Shown here: piece by piece, positions 7,485 through 15,882 of the stretch
Layout of the letters: each line of letters starts with the position of its first letter
Position numbering within the stretch: the first letter of the stretch is position 1
Program-made: the position numbers and the translations under genes
Assembly: GCA_003152875.1 (NCBI GenBank)
Contig: PMBF01000018.1
Location: forward strand, 42,726 to 75,533
From: Ignavibacteriota bacterium
GTDB taxonomy: Bacteria; Bacteroidota; Ignavibacteria; UBA10030; UBA6906
Reading direction: 5' to 3'
Length of the DNA: 32,808 bases
The notes under the pieces: generated by a model
Seen by the model: the letters and a program-made list of their open reading frames with translations, nothing else
The model's database searches: none
Told to the model about the DNA's origin: nothing

Positions 7485-9803
7485 TCATGTCCCCATAATC
7501 TTCACGGTAATCCTCACCTTGCCCACGCGCCCCCTGTCATCCACGCAGCTCACGACATGGTCCCCTTCTCCGACGCCGACAAAATACGCCCGTCCTGCTT
7601 TCGCCCGGCCGATGTATCTGTCGTCAAGGTACCAGAAGTGGACGCCGACGTCCGCCCCCGGGGCAGCCAGGAGGGAAATCTTCTGCAGCCGGGAGGCCAG
7701 ATAGTAGATCATATCGCCCGACGGACTGAGGATCGCAGGACCGTCGCCGGCGGCCACTGTTGTACAGAACGGGTTATGTTGAGGCACGGCGGTCGTGCGG
7801 ACGCCGCTGCGTTTCCAGAAATCGAGCAGTTCCGGAGGATAGGTCTCAATGGAAGCGATGCGGTAGTCGTGGCTGCCGACACACGAAGGACAGTAGGCAA
7901 CGCTGCCATCGATTGCGACCATGTATTCCCTGCATACATCGCAGCTCGAACGCTGTGTCCGCGAGACCGAGAAGAGATCATCGATCCTCCGGACACATCG
8001 CGGCGTCGGATCCTTCCCGCTCTCAGCGCACACCTCGCGCATGCTCACATCGGTGGGAGCGGGGAGGATTGCTGTTTCGCGGCCGGCGGAGACCGCGGAC
8101 AGAATATCGAACATAAGTGGGGCCGCCGCCTTTCCCCCGGCCAGCTCCGGGTTTCCGGTGTTGTCCACATTGCCAAGCCAGACTCCGACGGTGTGTGTCG
8201 CCGAGAAGCCGATGGTCCAGGCGTCGCGCCGGCCGTAGCTCGTCCCGGTCTTGAAGGCAACGGGGGGAAGCGACGAGGGATTCCCGCCCGGCAGGTCGGG
8301 ACGATCCATGCCGGAGAGGATCTGCGTCACCATGAAGGCAGCGGAAGCCGAGAATGCCTGCCGATCTTCTCCGGGCCAGCCAGGGTCTGAGTGCCCGTAC
8401 ATGAGGGGTGCGGTCATGCCTCCATTCGGGAACGCCGCATAGGCCTCCACGAGCTCTTCCAGCGTGATCCCGCAGCCGCCGAGGATCATGCTGAGCCCCA
8501 GGCGAGGCTTCTGAGCCTGAAGGGTGTGGAGTCCCGCGCCGGCCGCAAAATCGGCGAATGCTGCGGCACCCACCCCTTTCAGCAGGCGGACCATGGGAAC
8601 GTTCAGCGATCGACGGAGGGCGTCATCGGCGAAGACCGGGCCGGAGTAGGTCCCATCATAGTTCTCCGCCGTGAACCCTTCGGCATCATACGGCACGTCG
8701 AGGAGCCGGGACTTCGGTGTCAGCTCGCCCCGGTCCATGAGCATGGCATAGAGGAGCGGTTTCAATGTGGAGCCGGGGGACCGGAGGGCCCTGGCGGCAT
8801 CGACCTGCCCGTTTGCCGCGGGGTCATCAAAATCAATCGATCCCGTATAGGCCAGGACATTCCGGGACCGGTTTTCGACCACGATGACGGCGGCGTTCCG
8901 CACACCCCTTGCCCTCCACGGGAGCATATGGCTGCCCAGCAGTTGCTCCATACACTGTTGCAGCCGGAGGTCCAGTGTCCCTCGGACGTTCCCTCCCCCA
9001 CGGCTGCGTTCTTTGATGCGGAGACAGTAGTGGGGTGCGAAATTCGGCGGGGAGCCGCGGGAGACGCTCGCCGGCGTGTCCCAGATGATGAGAGAGTCGT
9101 CGCGTGTGAGGTAACCGCCTGCGATCCAGCGCCGTGCCTGCCGCCGCCGTTCGGCGAGCAAGCGGTCGGGAAACCGGTCGGGCCGGAGACCGTTGGGATC
9201 GCGGGGGATGAGGATCAGATCGAACAGGCGGGCAATATTCAGCCGTTCCGGAGGGGTTTGATAGTAGAGCAGTCCTGCCGAGGAGAGTCCCTCGATATTG
9301 CCGCCCAGGGGGACCATGGAGAGATACAACTCCAGCAGCTGTTCCTTGGAGAATTTCACTTCGAGCTGCAGCGCCCGGAATACCTCTATGGCCTTCGACC
9401 AGAGGGATCTCTCCCTCGGTTCGAGCATGCGGGCGATCTGCATAGTGATCGTGGAGCCGCCGGAGACCCGCCTGCCTGCCTTCGCATTCTGGAAGATCGC
9501 GCGGGCCAGCGCCAGGGGGTTCACCCCGGGGTGATGGTAGAACCAGCGGTCTTCCCGGCGGATCAGGATGCGTTTCAGGCGGTCGGGGATCTCGGAGGGA
9601 TCGGTCCGCAGGCGCCAGATCCCGTCAGGCGCGAGGTATGCATGAAGGAAAAGCCCGTTGCGGTCTTCGACGGCGAGCGAATACGGTTTCGGCTGAGGCA
9701 GGGGAAACGCAAGGGAGAGAAGGGCAAACGCCGCCAGCGGGAGCAGCGTTGCGGAGACCAGGAACACCCGGTGACGCAATGCAAGTGAAAGCAGCCGTGT
9801 CAT
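7485..9803 (-). CDS. pbpC: Penicillin-binding protein 1C, bifunctional peptidoglycan synthase
   Basis: A 772 aa class A PBP. A membrane anchor (residues ~12-34) is followed by the GT51 glycosyltransferase domain with EDRWFYHHPG (84-93, catalytic Glu) and GGSTITMQ (115-122). The transpeptidase domain has the nucleophile motif STLK (Ser345, Lys348), an SLN motif and KTGTS (Lys518). The C-terminus holds a Cys-containing stretch and the beta-sandwich BiPBP_C domain typical of PBP1C. It polymerises lipid II and may crosslink strands in the periplasm. Together with the alpha-2-macroglobulin 194 bp downstream it forms the recognised PBP1C/A2M module, proposed to repair the wall and trap proteases after envelope breach. 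No strong ribosome-binding site precedes the ATG at 9803. Confidence 0.97.
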   Translation of the reverse strand: MTRLLSLALRHRVFLVSATLLPLAAFALLSLAFPLPQPKPYSLAVEDRNGLFLHAYLAPDGIWRLRTDPSEIPDRLKRILIRREDRWFYHHPGVNPLALARAIFQNAKAGRRVSGGSTITMQIARMLEPRERSLWSKAIEVFRALQLEVKFSKEQLLELYLSMVPLGGNIEGLSSAGLLYYQTPPERLNIARLFDLILIPRDPNGLRPDRFPDRLLAERRRQARRWIAGGYLTRDDSLIIWDTPASVSRGSPPNFAPHYCLRIKERSRGGGNVRGTLDLRLQQCMEQLLGSHMLPWRARGVRNAAVIVVENRSRNVLAYTGSIDFDDPAANGQVDAARALRSPGSTLKPLLYAMLMDRGELTPKSRLLDVPYDAEGFTAENYDGTYSGPVFADDALRRSLNVPMVRLLKGVGAAAFADFAAGAGLHTLQAQKPRLGLSMILGGCGITLEELVEAYAAFPNGGMTAPLMYGHSDPGWPGEDRQAFSASAAFMVTQILSGMDRPDLPGGNPSSLPPVAFKTGTSYGRRDAWTIGFSATHTVGVWLGNVDNTGNPELAGGKAAAPLMFDILSAVSAGRETAILPAPTDVSMREVCAESGKDPTPRCVRRIDDLFSVSRTQRSSCDVCREYMVAIDGSVAYCPSCVGSHDYRIASIETYPPELLDFWKRSGVRTTAVPQHNPFCTTVAAGDGPAILSPSGDMIYYLASRLQKISLLAAPGADVGVHFWYLDDRYIGRAKAGRAYFVGVGEGDHVVSCVDDRGRVGKVRITVKIMGT

Positions 9804-9847
9804 GCAGAATGGAGCTCGGGGTGGGGAAAGTGTATGCCAGCGGTGAG

Positions 9848-9876
9848 AATATAGAGAAGGGGCCAGGGGAAAGCAA
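9848..9876 (-). promoter_or_regulatory. Sigma70-type promoter candidate of pbpC-A2M
   Basis: On the minus strand TTGCTT (9876-9871), a 17-nt spacer and TATATT (9853-9848) make a near-consensus vegetative promoter about 45 nt before the pbpC start. The -35 hexamer is the same as in the promoter candidates before the adenosine deaminase gene and the thiamin operon. Confidence 0.5.
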
Positions 9877-9973
9877 ATCGCCGCGACTTGCTTCTCTCCT
9901 TATTTTACAGATATTGTCAGCAAAGAGAACGTTTCCTGCTTCAAGCGCCGCCGCCTGTGGCGCTACCCTTACC

Positions 9974-11179
9974 ATGGTGGACAGACACACAGGACTGCCA
10001 TTGCCAAGTGACGGCTCCATGTTCCTCGATGACAGCGCACTCCAGTGCGCACGCGAGCTTTTCCCGCACACGGCCGAGGGGAATGTGTACCTGAATCATG
10101 CGGGAACCAGTCCGCTTTCCACGCGTGTAATCGGCGCGATGACCGGCTACCTGCACCGCCGGTCGTCGGGCGTCATCGACGCGTACCAGCGGGACATGGA
10201 GATGGCGGCGGAATGCCGGAAGCTCGCCGGGCGGATGATCAACGCCGAATCGGCGGACAGGATCGCGTTTCAGAACAACACCTCCGACGGAATCAACCTC
10301 ATTGCCGCCGGCATGCCCTGGAAGGCGGGCGACCGCGTCCTGCTGAACGACCTGGAGTTCCCTGCCAACGTATACCCGTACCTCAATCTGAAGAAGCGCG
10401 GGGTTGCCATCGACATCATCACGGCGGTGGATGGACGTGTGACGACGGAAATGGTCGAGGCCGGCCTCACTCCGGACACACGGCTCGTCGCGTTGAGCGC
10501 TGTTCAGTTTCTCTCCGGACACCGGGCCGATCTGGCTTCCATCGGCGGTCTTTGCAGGAGCCGCGGCATCGTGTTCGCGGTGGACGGCATCCAGGCCGTG
10601 GGAGCGGTCAGGCTCGACGTGCAGAAGATGAAGATCGACGCCCTCGCGGCCGGCGCTCAGAAATGGCAGATGGCCCCCCACGGGTCAGGATTCGTCTACC
10701 TGACTGAGGCATTGCAGGATCGGCTGGTCCAGACCTCACTCGGATGGCTGGCAGTAGAAGATCCCTGGGACTTTCACAACTACAACCAGCCTCTTGCTTC
10801 GACGGCCAGGCGGTATGAAGGGGGGAGCCTCAACATGCCGAGCCTGTGGGGGATGCACGCCGCGCTCTCGACGCTGGTGGAGTACTCGATGGAGGCGGTC
10901 GAGCGGCACATTCTGGGGCTTACCGGCCTTCTCCGCGACAGGTTCCTGCGGATTCCCGGCGTCCGCGTTGTGACCTCGTATCCCGATGAGGAGCGGGCCG
11001 GCATCGTCACCATCGCCCTCCCTCCAGGGGTCAGCGGCAAGTCCGTCTTCAAGCGCATGCTCGACTGCCAGATCACCACTGCGCTCCGGGAGGGGCAGCT
11101 TCGCTACTCGCCTCATTTCTACAACAGCCCCGAGGAGATGATGCTGGTCGCCGACTGCACGGAGGAAGCACTCCGGTGA
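9974..11179 (+). CDS. Class V PLP-dependent aminotransferase / cysteine-desulfurase-like enzyme
   Basis: A 401 aa fold-type I PLP enzyme. YLNHAGTSPLS near residue 37 is the N-terminal substrate-loop signature. A QNNTSDGIN segment, ALSAVQFLSGHRADL, FAVDGIQAVGA (cofactor-binding Asp and Gln) and AAGAQKWQMAPHGSG (Schiff-base Lys) follow in the expected order. The family includes cysteine desulfurases, selenocysteine lyases and isopenicillin-N-epimerase-like enzymes; the sequence does not fix the substrate. The reading frame extends upstream to 9638, but that part overlaps the start of pbpC and the spacer promoter. ATG 9974 is chosen; ATG 10019 is also possible, and neither has a clear Shine-Dalgarno sequence. 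The TGA stop overlaps the GTG start of the next ORF by 4 bp. Confidence 0.88.
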   Translation: MVDRHTGLPLPSDGSMFLDDSALQCARELFPHTAEGNVYLNHAGTSPLSTRVIGAMTGYLHRRSSGVIDAYQRDMEMAAECRKLAGRMINAESADRIAFQNNTSDGINLIAAGMPWKAGDRVLLNDLEFPANVYPYLNLKKRGVAIDIITAVDGRVTTEMVEAGLTPDTRLVALSAVQFLSGHRADLASIGGLCRSRGIVFAVDGIQAVGAVRLDVQKMKIDALAAGAQKWQMAPHGSGFVYLTEALQDRLVQTSLGWLAVEDPWDFHNYNQPLASTARRYEGGSLNMPSLWGMHAALSTLVEYSMEAVERHILGLTGLLRDRFLRIPGVRVVTSYPDEERAGIVTIALPPGVSGKSVFKRMLDCQITTALREGQLRYSPHFYNSPEEMMLVADCTEEALR

Positions 11180-11346
11180 CCCCGGTGCTCCTTGTCGCCG
11201 GCTCCACGTGGTTCGTCGCAAACACTCTGGTCAGCAGGACCGCCAAGGCGGGAGCGGGGATCCTCTTTCTCCTGCCCGGCATCCTGGTCTACTATCTCTG
11301 GAAAAAGCGAGCCGCACCCCCACACACACAGAGCATCAGCGTATGA
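11176..11346 (+). CDS. 56-aa membrane ORF resembling the C-terminus of an APC-family permease
   Basis: This ORF begins with GTG overlapping the aminotransferase stop (GTGA) and ends at TGA overlapping the next ATG (ATGA). Its protein reads TPVLLVAGSTWFVANTLVSR, then a GAGILFLLPGILVYYLWKKR segment. This two-helix pattern (an NTLVSR loop, a Gly-rich helix and a terminal VYYLWKKR) matches the last two membrane segments of amino-acid permeases of the APC superfamily. The other ten or so helices are absent. It is either a remnant left by an internal deletion that preserved the reading frame, or a retained micro-membrane protein. Third-codon positions are GC-rich, as in the neighbouring genes. The APC resemblance is from memory of the family pattern, not a search. 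Confidence 0.6.
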   Translation: MTPVLLVAGSTWFVANTLVSRTAKAGAGILFLLPGILVYYLWKKRAAPPHTQSISV

Positions 11347-11744
11347 AGCCCGGCGCGAGAATCCTTCTGGTTGATGATAATGCGGACTTCCGCGAGATCC
11401 TGAAAACCGTTCTGCAGGACAAGGGATTCCAGATTGGCGAGGCGCAGGACGGGCAGGAAGCGCTTGAACGCATGGCAAGCGAGGTATACCAGATGGCCAT
11501 CGTGGACCTCGACATGCCCCGCATGAACGGCCTGGACTTCACCCGTGCGGTGAAGCGCACAAACCCGGCGTTCCCGGTCATGATGATCACCGCCTATGCC
11601 CAGTTTTACTCGCCGGGAGAGATCCTGGCCGCGGGGGTGGATGCGTTTTTGCAGAAGCCGGTGGATTTCGGGAGGTTGTCGAAGGCGATTGAAGGCCTGG
11701 GGGAAGGGAGACCTGGAGTCAGAAACGGAAAGAAGGGAGGCTGA
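11343..11744 (+). CDS. Stand-alone response-regulator receiver protein
   Basis: A 133 aa single receiver domain. The acidic pocket is ILLVDDN (Asp11, Asp12), the phospho-acceptor is Asp55 in VDLDMPRMNG, the switch Thr is in MMITAY and the conserved Lys is in FLQKPVD. No output domain follows, so it acts as a CheY-like or Spo0F-like phospho-signal carrier. The ATG at 11343 overlaps the stop of the 56-aa ORF. The gene converges on the RsbU-type phosphatase with only 9 bp between stop codons. A functional link between receiver and phosphatase is plausible but not shown by the sequence. A short basic tail (RNGKKGG) ends the protein. Confidence 0.92.
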   Translation: MKPGARILLVDDNADFREILKTVLQDKGFQIGEAQDGQEALERMASEVYQMAIVDLDMPRMNGLDFTRAVKRTNPAFPVMMITAYAQFYSPGEILAAGVDAFLQKPVDFGRLSKAIEGLGEGRPGVRNGKKGG

Positions 11745-11753
11745 GCGCGGGCG

Positions 11754-12971
11754 TCAGGAAGCCTTCCGCTTGACCACCACCATCGTCATGTCGTCATGCT
11801 GCGGTGCATCGCCCGTGAAGAGGCGGACGTCGTTCCGGATCAGATCGATCATCTGCCGCGCCGGGACATCGGCGAGGGCCGGATCCAGGAGGAGACGCTC
11901 GATGCGCTCCACGCCGTACTGTTCCTCCTCCAGATTCATCGCATCGGTGAAGCCGTCGGTAAGCATGACCAGCGCATCACCCGGTTTCAGCAGCACTTCG
12001 CGCTGTTCGTACAGGGTATCTTCGCGCATACCGAGAGGAAAGGGAACGCCGGCCGAGTCGAGTGTCTGCAGGGTCCCGTTCGACCGGAGGATTGGACGCG
12101 ACTGGCCGGCATTTGAGAATGTCAGCCGGCCCGCGGCAGGATCAAGGCCGCCGAGCAGGAAGGCAATGAAGTGCCCGCGCTTTGAGTGATGGAAGACCGA
12201 CCTGTTCAATCTGGTCAGGATCTCGGCCGGGTTGGCCGAGAGCCGGGCCTCGCTCGAGTACGCACCGCTGGCGAAAACGGCCGACATCGCGGCCTCGATA
12301 CCCTTTCCTGACACGTCGAGCACCGCCAAGCCCAGCAGCTCTCCCGACTGGCCAAGACAGGAATAATCGTAGAAGTCACCTCCCACTTCCTGGGCGGGAG
12401 AAGACATCCCCGCAATATCGTACCCTTCGATGGCAGGCTGTTCCCGCGGCATGAGCGACATCTGGACGTCCCGGGCGAGCTCCAGTTCGGTGGCGAGGCT
12501 TTCCCTCTCCTCGCGCTCCTGAGAGAAGATCCAGACCATCAGATTCACCGCGGCGAAGACAAGCGCTCCCGAAACTACCAGGGGCATGAGCCCCGGTCCA
12601 ATGTTGGAAAATGCTGCCACGAGGCCTAAGGTAATCAGCGTGTACGAGACGACGACCAGTCTCCTGCGGTCCTCCGGAATACCCTTGAAGATCTCGTCTG
12701 AGGCGAGGAGTGAGAAGACGAAGGCATCCCGCAGGCCGACCTGCTGGGGCGACACCTCAAGACGCTTCCGGAACGCCTCTTTCCTCGCCGCAAGTCCTGT
12801 CATAATCCGTTCCCAGGTCAGATAGAGAACACCGGCAATGATCAGATCCATGGAGAAGCGTTCCCAGCCATCCCCGCGCATGCCATGCAGGAGCGCGGTA
12901 GCAAGCTCAACAATTACAAGGATTTTGAGGAGCTTGATCAGCAGGCGTCGAAAGCGGACCGGGTCGATCAT
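11754..12971 (-). CDS. RsbU-type SpoIIE (PP2C-like) serine phosphatase with membrane-associated N-terminus
   Basis: The 405 aa protein has several hydrophobic helices in its first ~170 residues (ILVIVELATALL, DLIIAGVLYLTW, LVVVSYTLITLGLVAAF, LMPLVVSGALVFAAVNLMVW). A short coiled linker follows (ATELELARDVQMSLMP, the canonical lead-in to this phosphatase class). The SpoIIE domain has the metal-binding Asp residues in GGDFYDY and LDVSGKG, and MLTDGFTDAMN near the C-terminus. Such enzymes dephosphorylate anti-anti-sigma (STAS) proteins in partner-switching pathways. No STAS protein or anti-sigma kinase is encoded next to it. An ECF-type promoter candidate lies 49 nt upstream. Confidence 0.93.
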   Translation of the reverse strand: MIDPVRFRRLLIKLLKILVIVELATALLHGMRGDGWERFSMDLIIAGVLYLTWERIMTGLAARKEAFRKRLEVSPQQVGLRDAFVFSLLASDEIFKGIPEDRRRLVVVSYTLITLGLVAAFSNIGPGLMPLVVSGALVFAAVNLMVWIFSQEREERESLATELELARDVQMSLMPREQPAIEGYDIAGMSSPAQEVGGDFYDYSCLGQSGELLGLAVLDVSGKGIEAAMSAVFASGAYSSEARLSANPAEILTRLNRSVFHHSKRGHFIAFLLGGLDPAAGRLTFSNAGQSRPILRSNGTLQTLDSAGVPFPLGMREDTLYEQREVLLKPGDALVMLTDGFTDAMNLEEEQYGVERIERLLLDPALADVPARQMIDLIRNDVRLFTGDAPQHDDMTMVVVKRKAS

Positions 12972-13019
12972 GGTATTCGGCCATTCTGCGTGATTCCGGA
13001 GGACGGGGGCTGCTATAAG

Positions 13020-13045
13020 TATACGAGAAGATCACCGCTCTGTTC
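13020..13045 (-). promoter_or_regulatory. ECF-sigma-type promoter candidate of the RsbU gene
   Basis: On the minus strand GAAC (13045-13042) is separated by exactly 16 nt from CGTATA (13025-13020). The surrounding CTGAAC and TCTCGTATACT are identical to those of the promoter candidate at 1672-1697. It lies in the short gap between the small Cys-protein gene and the phosphatase, about 50 nt from the start codon. It can also be read as a sigma70-like TGAACA-N17-TATACT. Confidence 0.5.
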
Positions 13046-13050
13046 AGTCT

Positions 13051-13251
13051 TCAGGACTGAGTAATTTCCCCGGTCCGGCGCCCGGAAAAGCCGTCGCAGT
13101 GCAGCACGGGCAGTCTGGGGTATTTGGGAAACCGGAGATCGGTCCTGGAGAGCTCACAGAGCAGGAAGACGCTCCCCCGGGAGGTCTCCACGGTGGCTGC
13201 GTGAATGCAGCGCGCACAGAGACCGGCCGGGGTGAATCCTGAAGCGACCAT
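13051..13251 (-). CDS. Small four-cysteine protein (conserved hypothetical)
   Basis: A 66 aa protein with the pattern CxxC (LCARCIH), then ETSRGSVFLLCELS and LPVLHCDGF, so four cysteines are spread like a small zinc ribbon. The segment RTDxRFPKYPRLPVL between the last two cysteines is distinctive. It resembles short uncharacterised bacterial proteins recalled with similar RGSVFxLC and RFPKYPxxPV motifs. Function is unknown; metal binding is inferred from the cysteine spacing only. The ATG at 13251 is 7 bp past the VOC-protein stop, indicating the same transcript. A longer in-frame start at 13332 would overlap that gene and is less likely. Confidence 0.65.
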   Translation of the reverse strand: MVASGFTPAGLCARCIHAATVETSRGSVFLLCELSRTDLRFPKYPRLPVLHCDGFSGRRTGEITQS

Positions 13252-13258
13252 GGTGTCG

Positions 13259-13645
13259 TCAGGTCTGAGGGGTTGACTCCATGGCTGCATCTTCGCGAGG
13301 CGACGTCTCCCAGAGAGAGAGCTTGCAGCCATCGGGTGTCATGAACTGGGCCCAGAATCCTGCGCTCCCCACGGGCTCCTTTTTCGCCAGCACTTTCCCT
13401 TTTGCCTTCTTGATTTCCTTGAGCTTTGAGTCGATGTCCTCCACCTCGATATACACGTTCACCTGACCGGACTTGCGCATCTTTTTCACCTTCACGAATC
13501 CCCCGTTCGGCAGTTGTCCGGTCTTGAAGAGCACGTACTCCATATCCGGCACGTCCTGAAATTCCCACCCGAACACTGTGCCGAAGAAACGTTTGGCCTT
13601 CTTGAAATCTGTCGTGGGGATTTCGATATGACCGAAACCGTGCAT
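13259..13645 (-). CDS. VOC-family (glyoxalase/bleomycin-resistance fold) protein
   Basis: A 128 aa protein built of two beta-alpha-beta-beta-beta units. The first opens with FGHIEIPTTDFKKAKRFFGTVFGWEF, the standard VOC start with a metal-ligand His. The second contains VNVYIEVEDIDSKLKEIKKAKGKVL and ends GFWAQFMTPDGCKLSLWE, where the terminal Glu is the usual metal ligand. VOC proteins range from dioxygenases and lyases to antibiotic-binding proteins, and the substrate cannot be told here. GGAGGTCCGCC precedes the ATG at 13645, a good ribosome-binding site. It sits between the urocanase gene (49 bp) and the small Cys-protein gene (7 bp). Confidence 0.9.
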   Translation of the reverse strand: MHGFGHIEIPTTDFKKAKRFFGTVFGWEFQDVPDMEYVLFKTGQLPNGGFVKVKKMRKSGQVNVYIEVEDIDSKLKEIKKAKGKVLAKKEPVGSAGFWAQFMTPDGCKLSLWETSPREDAAMESTPQT

Positions 13646-13694
13646 GGCGGACCTCCGTGAATGTGTGAGAGAGTTGGACCTTGGACTTGATGGA

Positions 13695-15380
13695 TTACTT
13701 CTGCTCTTGCTTGAGCATTGGGATTTTCACTCCCCACGATTTCGCGTTTTCCACGGCGCGTTCATACCCCGCATCGGCGTGACGGACGATACCCATCCCG
13801 GGATCGCAGGTGAGCACCCGTTCCAGGCGCGCGCCCGCTTCTTTTGACCCGTCGGCGACCACGACCATTCCCGCGTGAATCGAGAGCCCCATGCCCACTC
13901 CGCCGCCGTGGTGCACGCTTACCCAGCCCGCGCCGCTGACCGCATTCAGCAGTGCATTGAGAATGGGCCAGTCCGCGATTGCATCGCTGCCGTCCTTCAT
14001 GTTTTCCGTTTCCCGGTTCGGCGATGCCACGGAGCCGCAGTCGAGGTGGTCGCGGCCGATAACGACCGGCGCTTTCAGCTCGCCCGATGCGACCAGCTCA
14101 TTGAATATCCTCCCCATCTTCGCGCGTTCGCCGTACCCGAGCCAGCAGATTCTCGAGGGGAGTCCCTGGAACCGGACATGCTGGCGTGCCTTCTCGATCC
14201 AGCGGCACAGCGGGGCATTCCCGGGAAACGTCTCCAGGAGCGCCCGGTCTGTCCGGTAGATGTCTTCCGGATCGCCGGAGAGGGCAGCCCAGCGGAAGGG
14301 GCCCTTGCCGTCGCAGAAGAGGGGCCGGATGTATTCAGGGACGAACCCGGGGATCAGAAACGCATCGGCCAGCCCGCCGGCATGCGCTTCCCCGCGGATG
14401 TTATTGCCGTAATCGAATGTTACGGCACCCCGTTTCATGAAGCCAAGCATTGCCTGGACGTGCTCGACGATCGATTCCCGGGCGCGCCGGATGTATTCCT
14501 TCGGGTTGTTCTTCCTCAGGTCGAGAGCGTCCGCAAGCGGGAGATGCGCGGGGACGTAGCCGTTGAGCGTATCGTGGGCCGAGGTCTGGTCGGTAAGCAC
14601 ATCCACCCTGATCCCGCGGGCAAGGAGGTCCGGAAGCACCTCCGCTGCATTCCCCAGGAGGGCCACCGACCGGGGTTCTTTCAGTTCGCGCGCGGTCTGC
14701 AGGATAGCGAGCGCCTCGTCGAGGGTCTCCGCCGCAGTGTCGACGTACCCCGTCTTCAGCCGTTTATCGATCCTTGTCCTGTCGACCTCAACGGCAAGGC
14801 ACGCCGCGCCGTTCATGGTAGCGGCGAGAGGCTGGGCGCCTCCCATGCCGCCGAGCCCGGCAGTGACGAGCAGGCGGCCGGCGAGCGATCCTCCGAAGTG
14901 GCGGCCGGCGCAGGCCGCAAACGTTTCATAGGTTCCCTGCAGGATACCCTGAGTGCCGATATAGATCCAGCTGCCCGCCGTCATCTGTCCGTACATCGTG
15001 AGGCCCAGCCCCTCCAGACGGCGGAACTCGTCCCAAGTCGCCCATCGCGGCACGAGCATCGAGTTGGAGATCAGCACGCGCGGTGCCCCGGGATGCGTCC
15101 GGAAAACTCCCACGGGCTTGCCCGACTGCACCAGGAGCGTCTCATCGTTCCCGAGGTCCACCAGGGCGCGAACGATGGCGTGGTAGCACTCCCAGTTCCG
15201 GGCGGCCTTCCCCGTGCCGCCATAGACGATCAGCCGGTCCGGATCTTCCGCGACATCGGGATCCAGGTTGTTCATGAGCATCCGCATCGCAGCCTCCTGG
15301 ATCCACCCCTTGCATCGCAAGGCAGTGCCGTGGGGGGCCCGGACAGAGGGGATATCGGACTGATCCAGAGAAACGCTCAT
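13695..15380 (-). CDS. hutU: Urocanate hydratase
   Basis: A 561 aa enzyme of normal family length that converts urocanate to 4-imidazolone-5-propanoate, the second step of histidine degradation. The N-terminus has [13 protein letters not shown] and [16 protein letters not shown]. The Rossmann NAD+-binding loop is [14 protein letters not shown], the catalytic Cys is Cys412 in [10 protein letters not shown] (equivalent to Pseudomonas Cys410), and [20 protein letters not shown] and [13 protein letters not shown] follow. ATG 15380 is chosen; the longer frame starts with TTG 15404, overlapping the upstream stop, and adds residues outside the usual family start. No histidine ammonia-lyase, imidazolonepropionase or formiminoglutamase gene is in the window, so the rest of the pathway must lie elsewhere. 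Confidence 0.97.
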   Translation of the reverse strand: MSVSLDQSDIPSVRAPHGTALRCKGWIQEAAMRMLMNNLDPDVAEDPDRLIVYGGTGKAARNWECYHAIVRALVDLGNDETLLVQSGKPVGVFRTHPGAPRVLISNSMLVPRWATWDEFRRLEGLGLTMYGQMTAGSWIYIGTQGILQGTYETFAACAGRHFGGSLAGRLLVTAGLGGMGGAQPLAATMNGAACLAVEVDRTRIDKRLKTGYVDTAAETLDEALAILQTARELKEPRSVALLGNAAEVLPDLLARGIRVDVLTDQTSAHDTLNGYVPAHLPLADALDLRKNNPKEYIRRARESIVEHVQAMLGFMKRGAVTFDYGNNIRGEAHAGGLADAFLIPGFVPEYIRPLFCDGKGPFRWAALSGDPEDIYRTDRALLETFPGNAPLCRWIEKARQHVRFQGLPSRICWLGYGERAKMGRIFNELVASGELKAPVVIGRDHLDCGSVASPNRETENMKDGSDAIADWPILNALLNAVSGAGWVSVHHGGGVGMGLSIHAGMVVVADGSKEAGARLERVLTCDPGMGIVRHADAGYERAVENAKSWGVKIPMLKQEQK

Positions 15381-15400
15381 GGGGTCCAGGTGTTCCGCCG

Positions 15401-15820
15401 TCAATCCCGTTTGAGGAGGTAAATCTCGAGCCGGACGGACGGAGGATCATCCTCCTTGACCTGTTTCAGAGAGTTGATCATTGTGAGGGGGATGATGGTC
15501 GTTGTATTATCGTCCTCCAGCACGATGCAGTCCCGCGTGACCTCCCTGAGTGTGCCGAGGTTTGTCTTCTGGTCGATGTATTTTTTCAGCCAGGAAACAA
15601 TGCCCCCTGTGGAAGGTGTCGCCTGTTGTTGAGGCTGGGCGGCAGGTTCATCGGCATTCTCTCCTTCCTGACCCTGGTCCACCTTTTTCGGCGGCTGCTG
15701 GTGCGCCGGGGGCTTGGCCTTGCCTTTCTTCTGGGCATCGGCGGAACATGTGGCCGCGGCCGTAAAGGCGAGGGCCACGGCAAGAAGCAGGAGGAGCCTC
15801 GAGATGCGTTGGAGTATCAT
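15401..15820 (-). CDS. Secreted hypothetical protein with a Pro/Gln-rich linker
   Basis: A 139 aa protein with an N-terminal signal peptide ([22 protein letters not shown], cleaved at ADA or processed at the Cys). A low-complexity Lys/Pro/Gln/Glu-rich stretch covers about residues 30-70, and a compact C-terminal domain of about 65 residues follows ([48 protein letters not shown]). The C-terminal part has the look of a small beta-barrel that records how a value is stored, but I cannot assign a family. It ends 20 bp before urocanase and belongs to the same transcription unit. Confidence 0.75.
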   Translation of the reverse strand: MILQRISRLLLLLAVALAFTAAATCSADAQKKGKAKPPAHQQPPKKVDQGQEGENADEPAAQPQQQATPSTGGIVSWLKKYIDQKTNLGTLREVTRDCIVLEDDNTTTIIPLTMINSLKQVKEDDPPSVRLEIYLLKRD

Positions 15821-15882
15821 AGCGGTTCCCTTCCAGGTAGTATGGCAGATTCAACCACAATCACACAGACGATACGGCAGCT

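Noticed and set aside
9638-9973. N-terminal extension of the aminotransferase frame
   Set aside because: It overlaps pbpC and its promoter, and the translated text has no family similarity; family residues start after 9974.
13875-15422. 515-codon plus-strand frame opposite urocanase
   Set aside because: It is the codon-position mirror of a confirmed enzyme, with no recognisable motif. The same reasoning excludes the long frames at 8391-9788, 17436-18575 and 29975-31201.
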